From NCBI GenBank assembly GCA_015680685.1, contig MNCI01008302.1, forward strand, positions 1 through 64,000: 64,000 nt of DNA, given 5' to 3'. How positions within the stretch are numbered: position 1 is the first letter of the stretch; every line of letters begins with the position of its first letter. Below the pieces are notes generated by a model. The model did not search any database. It had not been told where the DNA came from and saw nothing but the letters and a program-made list of their open reading frames with translations. This document shows positions 57,829 to 64,000 of the stretch, in pieces. The DNA is from Gnetum montanum. Taxonomy: Eukaryota > Streptophyta > Gnetopsida > Gnetales > Gnetaceae. Both the position numbers and the translations under genes were made by a program.

Positions 57829-57852
57829 AAAGAGGGGCCAATGAAACACCAC
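57829..57852 (+). other. Polypurine tract and LTR start of element F
   Basis: CAAAGAGGGGCCAA then TGAAACACCAC. About 32 consecutive bases around this join are identical to 50232-50263, after which the LTR differs entirely from that of element C. Confidence 0.75.
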
Positions 57853-58735
57853 AAAGAAAATTCATGTTACAATCCATAGCCAAAATTCTTTGTGCTTTGG
57901 TGAAAAAATAAAGGTAGATGCAATTACCTTATTTTTTCCAAACATATTACATTATGACCCTATATTATTGGAATTTAAGATAGTTTTTAATGTAAAATAT
58001 AAGATGTGCAATCCATATGCTATAGATCTCATACATTCTAGCTTGTGGAGGCTAAAAAATGTTTCATAAGATATAAATGACTTATTTTCTGAATTGTGGA
58101 ATATGAAAAATCCATGTATGTTAGCTTGTGGGGGTTAAAACTGCTTCAAAAACTACAAAATTTTATATTTTAGCCTCATACGCTAAGCATTGTAGTTTCA
58201 TATGATAAACAACCTACAAAGATAGTGTATAACATTTTTTCTTTAATCCCATACATTGGACATTCTAATCTCACACACTAGATAGCATGTGATGGTAGTG
58301 TATGAAGAGAAAAAATTAGATAAAATTTCTCATATGTTGCATGAAGGTGTTCCAGGTGCAACTGAATTTTCCAAAAGGTACCTACAATGAAATACATCTG
58401 AAGTTAAAATTATTCTACATTAAAATTTCTTGAATCTCTAGCACTGAAATTTCTAAGTGCTATAGATAGGATGGATGAGGCTAGAACATAGTTGTCACAT
58501 GAGAAATAGGAAGTACAATAGTGAAAATAGTATTCACATGTGATATCTATTGAACTTCTTGTGCAATAGATGAGACTAAAGGAACTTGAGGAATGACTAG
58601 GATAGTTTGGGATAAGTTAATCATTAAAGAATTAGAGGCTATGTCTTGTAGAGGCTCTTCTATCTATGGATAAACTTTGAGAAAACTACTTGAATCAGTT
58701 AGATCATTTTAACTCTATTCCTAATCCTGGTCTTC
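57853..58735. repeat. Rest of the F LTR and degenerate repeats
   Basis: 58000-58340 holds three or four loose units with CATAC(A/G)xTAGCxTGTGG-like cores and TAAAAATGTTTC spacers, similar in kind to 18150-18570 and 32940-34310. No ORF in 58340-58735. Confidence 0.4.
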
Positions 58736-59050
58736 TTAAGCTATGAGTTTCTTGTTGGCATTAACTAGTTGGGATAACATGTTAACATAAAATTCTAGAA
58801 GTTTAATTTTATCATATGGAGAAGAAATATAGTCCTTTTCATTTCTATGGATTACCTTATATTGGCATTTAGAATATATCTCTCTTCTTATGATACATAT
58901 GCCAACATGTATTTTATCATAAATGAAATCATGAAAGTCTTCAGTGATGTTTGTAAAGGAAGGATCTTTGTCCAAATGCCTAGGGGAGTTGTGAAATTCC
59001 AAAATGGTAGGTTTTTTGAAATCATAAATAAAATTAAAGTTTCTTTTCAC
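58736..59050 (-). pseudogene. First ORF of element G (unrecognised)
   Basis: An open 104-residue stretch with ATG at 59050 and stop at 58736, starting about 460 bp after a Tat-type PBS on the same strand. It contains HLDKDPSFTNITEDFHDFIY and YDKIKLLEFYVNMLSQLVNA. It is in the place of ORF1 or gag, but no domain is recognised. Sequence below 58736 has stops. Confidence 0.35.
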
Positions 59051-59509
59051 TTACCATGTTAATGATAATGCATTAAAAAATAGTAAAGGAATAAGTCATA
59101 AATCGGTCAATAGCCAAAGGTTGTACATAAGCATGTAATAGTGTATAAGGTAAATAGGAAAGGTGACACAGGATATATACCTATAATGTAATTATAATAG
59201 AGTAATTATTTGATCAAAGTTAATGTACTATAATTTATATAATGTATTTTTTGTAGTCTAATCTTTCAAAACTATAGAAATAATAAAACATTGAACTTTC
59301 AATAGAAGGGGAAATAGTGTGGACTAAGGATCCTTAGTAAGAGTGCAGGAGAGCATAATATAATTTACAGTATATGTCATCAACTGAATAGAGTAACATA
59401 AACATAGAATAGGTGTAAAATATAAATGTTAAAATAGAAAAGACAAAGGAAATAAAATTTATGCTAAATGTTCATCAATAAAGTAATAGTGTAGAAAAAT
59501 GCTAAGGAT

Positions 59510-59525
59510 CCTTCTTCTAACACCA
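59510..59525 (-). promoter_or_regulatory. Primer binding site of element G
   Basis: On the minus strand TGGTGTTAGAAGAAGG follows CTATAGTTTTC. The layout equals element C (CTACAGTTTTCTAGC...) and element A, so a Tat LTR should end at about 59532 and extend to the right. Confidence 0.6.
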
Positions 59526-59532
59526 GAAAACT

Positions 59533-60082
59533 ATAGCGATGGAAAAATTCAGATGCTAGAAAACTAAAGATCTCTACAACAAGGATTTAATTATTATTAA
59601 ATGTTTAAATGCTTTCCTAGATAATTAATCTCTCTCAACCCTTGACTCTCCTAGTAAAGTGCATTCAGTATGACTGCATCAAGCACGTGTGTAACACTTG
59701 GTAACCCAGTAACGAGTAGCGTTTGGTAATCCCAGTAGTGTTGCATTGGTTCAGGGTGTGTGCAGCAAGTGGGAATGGATAATAGTGCTAGGAAAATTAG
59801 AATTTAGTAAGCAAATAGTTAATGAAAGTTAGTTACTTAGTTCTCTTCACCTTTTCCTACTAGCATAGGCATTAAAAATATAAAAGATATAAAAATCACA
59901 TACCTCAAGCTTACTTAACTATACAACCGTGAAAATACAAGTAAGCTTGGGAAGATAGAGATTGATTAACCTTAAGTGTTCCATTAGGGCATGTAAGCAC
60001 TTAGTCCTTGGAGTTCGATCGAATCATGCGTGAGATGCTTGTATTCGTATGGTTAAGTGTAGGGGTACCTCGCTACTCATCA
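59533..60082. repeat. LTR remnants of elements G (minus) and E (plus)
   Basis: No ORF. 59690-59760 repeats a TTGGTAAxCCCAGTA word. The right end CTCATCA at 60082 directly precedes an Athila-type PBS, so the last part belongs to the 5' LTR of element E. The part next to 59533 should be LTR of element G. The border between them was not found. Confidence 0.4.
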
Positions 60083-60083
60083 T

Positions 60084-60101
60084 TGGCACCGTTTCTGGGG
60101 A
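60084..60101 (+). promoter_or_regulatory. Primer binding site of element E
   Basis: TGGCACCGTTTCTGGGGA, one base after the LTR end. It matches TGGCGCCGTTGCCGGGGA, common in Athila and other plant gypsy elements and complementary to tRNA-Asp (recalled), with three changes. Confidence 0.75.
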
Positions 60102-60199
60102 CTTAGTTGCTTGTGCACTACATAGAACATAGGAGATCATTCATATCATTGGGATGCTAGAAAGAACCCTTAGGGTTGATCAAAATAAAAATAAGATAA

Positions 60200-62700
60200 C
60201 GGTAAATGGCACACCGAACAAGACAAAAATGTCTTCTTCTTCACACAAGAGCACTTCACTGCCTAGGAACAATACTAGAGATAGTCGGCGGCACAACATA
60301 AGTAACCAAGATCCACCAGTTCCTCAATAGTTTCAAGTGGTATATATTCATCATGATGAATATGTACCCAACTTTACCTTTATTCTCCATCAAGATGAGC
60401 AACTTCGTTGGAGAGACTTGGAGGGTAACATAGTGTTGCCTCCAGACCAAGCAGACCCCAACATGCTCCTTTGTGCTCTTGCATGAATAGGCATGTCATA
60501 GTTGTATGCGGAGTATGTTGCATGTGATTATGACACAAGAGACTACCATCCCACAGAAGTGCAACGTCAACAGGACTTGCAATAGGAGAGTTACCACACA
60601 TCTTTGAAGGGTGGTGAACCTATTTCAATAGGTTCTCCATAAAATGATGTTGCCCCTCCTAACGATGGTGAGTAGGTGGTGTATCAAAACCTTCACTCCA
60701 TGATTCACAACCCTGGTTCTGATCCCCATGAACACCAAGTGTTCAACGAGGGAACAAAAACACATGATAAGGATGGGCATTTTGATCGTCATCATGATCG
60801 AGGCTAGGACCATCGAAGAGAAGGTAGGAATCATCATCGTGGTGATGGTTCTCCTTCTTCTTCACCTTCATCATCACATTCACCCTCTCCTTTAGTATCT
60901 GGATGTAGTCATAAGGAACCTAACCTTAAGTATAAGGGTAAACAGAGTGAGAAAACTCGACGAGAGAGTCAAGAGTGAGGACGAGAGCACTCTAGAGAAT
61001 CACAGCATGGGAGAAGGAAAAGTAGGGAACTGCATAGACATCATAGATGCTATGAACGAAATGACCACAAAGAACCCCTACTTGCAACTTGAAGCATGTT
61101 AGACATCATGGAGGCTATAAGAATTCCCACAAGGCACCACAACGATAGCAAGATCAAGAGGTTAGACATGAATAATATCCCACAATTTGAGGGCGAATAC
61201 AACATTGATGCTCAAAATCACTTACAAGAATTTCATGATGCATGTGCCTTGTAGAACATTGAGAACGAATGGAAAAAGCTAATGTTGTTCCCAAGGATAC
61301 TAGTAAAAGAAGCGGAAAGCTAGTACCAGTCCTTAGAATTAGAATCCATTCAAAGGTGGAGTACAATGCTAGAACTATTTAATGATAAGTATCAAATGTA
61401 CTCCTGGATGTCCAACCTACGAAAGCAAATCCAAGGATGGAATCAAGGAACTCATGAACCCTTGGATGCTACCATGGGCTGATACTATGCACTATTACAT
61501 CATTTCCTAGGCCATGGTTACTCGCAGTAGGATCAACTACGCCATCTTGTAGATGGACTTAGGCATGAAACTAGGAGAACCCTTGGAACGTATGCCCAAG
61601 GGATATTATCAGAGCTTAGGTCCCATTAGGTTCATAGATTGTTGGAGCAAGTAACTAACGAAAAAGGAGAGATAGGTAAAAGAGAAAGTGCAGAAGAGTA
61701 CAACCTCAATCCTTCCCTCTGAAAAAGGGGAGTGAGATTCTATGAGGAGGAGGAAGAGTCATCACTCAAAGAGTTGGTGAATAGGAAAACCTTGCCACTC
61801 CAAAAATAACAATAGAAGTGTCAAAAAAGGTAGACCAAATGTGGGACTCCTTAAATAGTAGATTTGAAACCGTTCTCAAAATCTTAAAGGAGTCTAAGAA
61901 GCGAAGTAATGACTATGACAAAAAGAAAAAGAGGGATTTGGACCATGCATGTAACAAAGGTAAGGGTAAAATGGCCATCACTGAAGAGGTTGTGGATTTA
62001 GATACAGAAAATGGTGGTGGATGTGAGATATGCCAGTATGACCATCCTAAGGGATGTTGCCCAATAATCTCCCATCTACAAGAGTCTGGGGTGTATGCAC
62101 TCAACCCACGACTTAACAAATGGAAAACACCCTGACAGTTACCTTATCGCGAAGGTAACCCAAGGTAGTTCCACTAACCTTTAATGTATAACCCAAGTGG
62201 AACTCCTCCACAACCTATTGAGCAACACCAGTAGTGGCAATACCCATAGTCATGGGAGATGCCACCGCCAAGGCAACAATACCCTTACCGGCAACTAGAT
62301 CCATATGGCTATTACATGTAGTAGCCAATCTCTCCATGTGACTCTATTGGTCATGTGACTCCACAACATCACTACCAAGACTTGGAGTATTATAGGACTC
62401 CTTCTCCTAGGTGAGACAACCCACAAACATACCATCCTGCAAACCCATCCGCAACTCTCGCATTGATAGCCCCATTACCACCCACTCCAGCAATCCAAGG
62501 GATACTGCCCACTCAACTACAGCAACCCAATGTCATGAGGGCTATGAATCCTTAAACCGTAGTTGGTTCTGACAACCTTATGTTGAAAAGATCTTTCTTC
62601 AGAACTAACAATCCAACCAAGCCCTCACCATCACAAGCGGTTGAACATCTAAACACCTCCCTACCAAGTAAAGCTTCGGGCCTCCTTCAACCCAAAAATC
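60200..62700 (+). pseudogene. Gag of element E (broken)
   Basis: The N-terminal part (60240-61080) includes YVPNFTFILHQDEQLRWRDL and a His/Arg/Ser-rich basic stretch (60770-61060). The capsid domain is at 61150-61640: LDMNNIPQFEGEYNIDAQNH, WYQSLELESI-type block at 61320, MLELFNDKYQMYSWMSNLRK, LRHETRRTLGTYAQGILSEL. 61818-62135 is open and Lys-rich, with a knuckle-like CEICQYDHPKGCC. 62140-62700 is Pro/Gln/Tyr-rich. Stops separate the parts; the basic and knuckle regions would bind RNA. Confidence 0.7.
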
Positions 62701-62729
62701 GAACTTAACATACATAGTTATGTTAACAC

Positions 62730-63310
62730 ATGTCATTACTGACTGGATTAGGGTGGGACACCTTCCTAGGAAATTATTTGATCCTGGAAGTTCTCTAATC
62801 TATCTCCAAGTTGCTGGGAATGAACCTTGTAAAGTTCTTCTAGACTTAGGTTCTGGAGTCAACTTAATATCACAAGATATGTACAAAGCCTAGAACCTGC
62901 CTCCATTAAGGAAGAGTAATATTTGACTAGAGCTGGCTAACTAGTCCATCATTGTCCCCTTGGGGCTAGTGGAGGACATCGTTACCACTATGTGTGGTTG
63001 GTCATATCCAACTGATTTCCTAGTAATACAAGTGAATAATGGTAAAGGGGACTTCCCAATAATAATGGGAAGAGCATGGCTAAGTACTATAGATGCACGC
63101 CTAGGAATCCATGATCTTTCCCTAGAAATATCCAAGAAAAAAGTTTTTGGAAAGATCAAGAAGAAGAAAGCTCCATGCATCGCATACAGTGACACGGGGT
63201 GCAATTGCATGCAGAAATCATGGGTTCTGAGAAGTTTATCATTACCTGCATGTAGTCGGTGTGCACTAGACACTAATATACAAAAGTGCCTATATGCAAC
63301 AGCCACATGA
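62730..63310 (+). pseudogene. Protease of element E
   Basis: VLLDLGSGVNLISQDMYKA (about 62836-62890; DLGS active site as in Athila), PPLRKSNI, then, in the part open from 62960, GLVEDIVTTMCGWSYPTDFL and FPIIMGRAWLSTIDARLG, the usual ILGRPWL block with Met and Ala changes. A Lys-rich tail follows. Stops occur at about 62893 and 62926. Confidence 0.75.
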
Positions 63311-64000
63311 CAAGAAGACACCCAATGGTTGATGGTTGATCAAGAGAGTAATTTTCTAACATGCATGGAACTCACTGAGGGAATAACTAGTGCTTACATT
63401 GAAAGCATAGAAACACTGGAGCAAGTTCATTGCCAACTTCCAAGCTTTAACTTTGAAAAAATCAACTAGGGGAAGCTGGAAATTCCTGAGAGATTTAAAC
63501 AAGAGCCCCTAGATTTGCAAACCATTGCCCACCGGTCCAGAGTATATGACCCTTGAAAATGGAAAATCAGTGATCATCAATGCAAGACTTATTCCCAAAC
63601 AAAAAGAAAGACTACTGAAAGTGATAAACAAGTGGTCAAAATCCTTTGCTTGGTCATACCATGAATTAACTGGAATAGATCCTAGGATATGCTAGCATGG
63701 GATTTACATGGACCCCTCCATGAAACCTCAAAAACAACCTCAGAGGCGATTGAACCCAAAATTAAAAAAAATAGTAAAAGAGATAGAATAGCTTCTTAAG
63801 GCTAGGTTCATATATCCCATTGCTAATAATGAATGGGTTAGCCCTCTGGTGATCATGCCTAAAATGGAGATAAATGGAAGGTGTGTATAGATTTTAGGCT
63901 GTTGAATATGGCAACATTCAAGGATCATTTTTCGTTACCATTCGTTGACCAAGTCTTAGACACCATAATAGGACATCGCTATTATAGTTTTTTGGATGGT
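63311..64000 (+). pseudogene. RT start of element E (partial)
   Basis: VINKWSKSFAWSYHELTGID (63630-63680), MDPSMKPQKQPQRRLNPKLK, LLKARFIYPIANNEWVSPLV and MPKMEINGRCV (63710-63880), with stops at 63789 and 63888. The end FRYHSLTKS-type block and LDG at 63998 lie in shifted frames. The catalytic YxDD would lie beyond the window. Confidence 0.7.

Larger units (their letters stand above)
52853..57842 (+). mobile_element. Element F: pol half of a Tat (Ogre-like) retrotransposon
   Basis: RT, RNase H, a second RNase H and integrase follow in order, then a 3' untranslated part and PPT matching element C, and an LTR start at 57842. Gag and protease are missing on the left, where the copia LTR ends. 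Stops are frequent throughout. Confidence 0.75.
60075..64000 (+). mobile_element. Element E: Athila-like Ty3/gypsy element, 5' half
   Basis: LTR end, PBS, gag, protease and the beginning of RT in order on the plus strand, running off the window. Decay is moderate: each domain has a few stops. Confidence 0.75.

Noticed and set aside
62941-63321. Minus-strand ORF of 126 residues
   Set aside because: Antisense shadow of the element E protease.

Overview
The window looks like nuclear DNA of a seed plant with a large, repeat-packed, AT-rich genome. It holds nested, mostly old LTR retrotransposons with long LTRs, of Ty3/gypsy Tat (Ogre-like) and Athila type and a SIRE-like Ty1/copia type, and almost no host genes. 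Such slow decay fits a gymnosperm or another giant-genome plant, but the species cannot be fixed from this sequence. No intact host protein-coding gene, tRNA, rRNA or CRISPR array was found.

Layout. 1-5261 (minus): the best preserved element, A, a Ty3/gypsy element running off the left edge. It has an LTR with TATA box, a PBS, then gag, protease plus an RNase H, and reverse transcriptase. All three are in one frame, separated by two single in-frame stops, and the RNase H lies BEFORE the RT. 5637-6404 (minus): a GC-richer, frameshifted gene-like relic. 6654-12400 (plus): element B, a decayed Athila-like gag-PR-RT-RNH-INT. 13650-17000: remains of an unclassified LTR element. 17700-18570: short-period repeats. 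19505-19870 (minus): the C-terminal end of a malectin-type (CrRLK1L/FERONIA-like) receptor kinase, a host gene fragment. 20350-24246: two Tat gag-protease fragments fused head to head. 24247-27830 (minus): a decayed gene with four recognisable GT-AG introns. 29200-32222 (minus): a multi-ORF relic of unknown origin, either a retroelement or an endogenous pararetrovirus. 32960-34310: a divergent array of about 187-bp repeats. 35250-38172: the 3' end of a copia element (env-like ORF, PPT, LTR), followed by a second LTR copy (from 38222) split by element C.

38389-51869 (plus): element C, a non-autonomous Tat element with gag and protease only. Its 5' LTR is tandemly triplicated, and its LTRs carry many copies of an 11-bp-stem hairpin repeat. 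52853-57842 (plus): element F, the pol half of a related Tat element in the usual order RT-RNase H-second RNase H-integrase. It ends with the same PPT/LTR boundary as C. 58736-59532 (minus): the start of another Tat element, G. 60082-64000 (plus): element E, an Athila-like element with PBS, gag, protease and the start of RT.

How the parts relate. A, C, F and G belong to the Tat branch: A, C and G share a similar PBS, and C and F share their PPT/LTR start. B and E belong to the Athila branch. C looks like a passenger that would need the pol functions of an F-like partner. The main points of interest are the RNase H position in A, the multiplied LTRs with hairpin arrays in C, a similar tandem LTR in the unrelated copia element, and the intron-bearing relic at 24247-27830.
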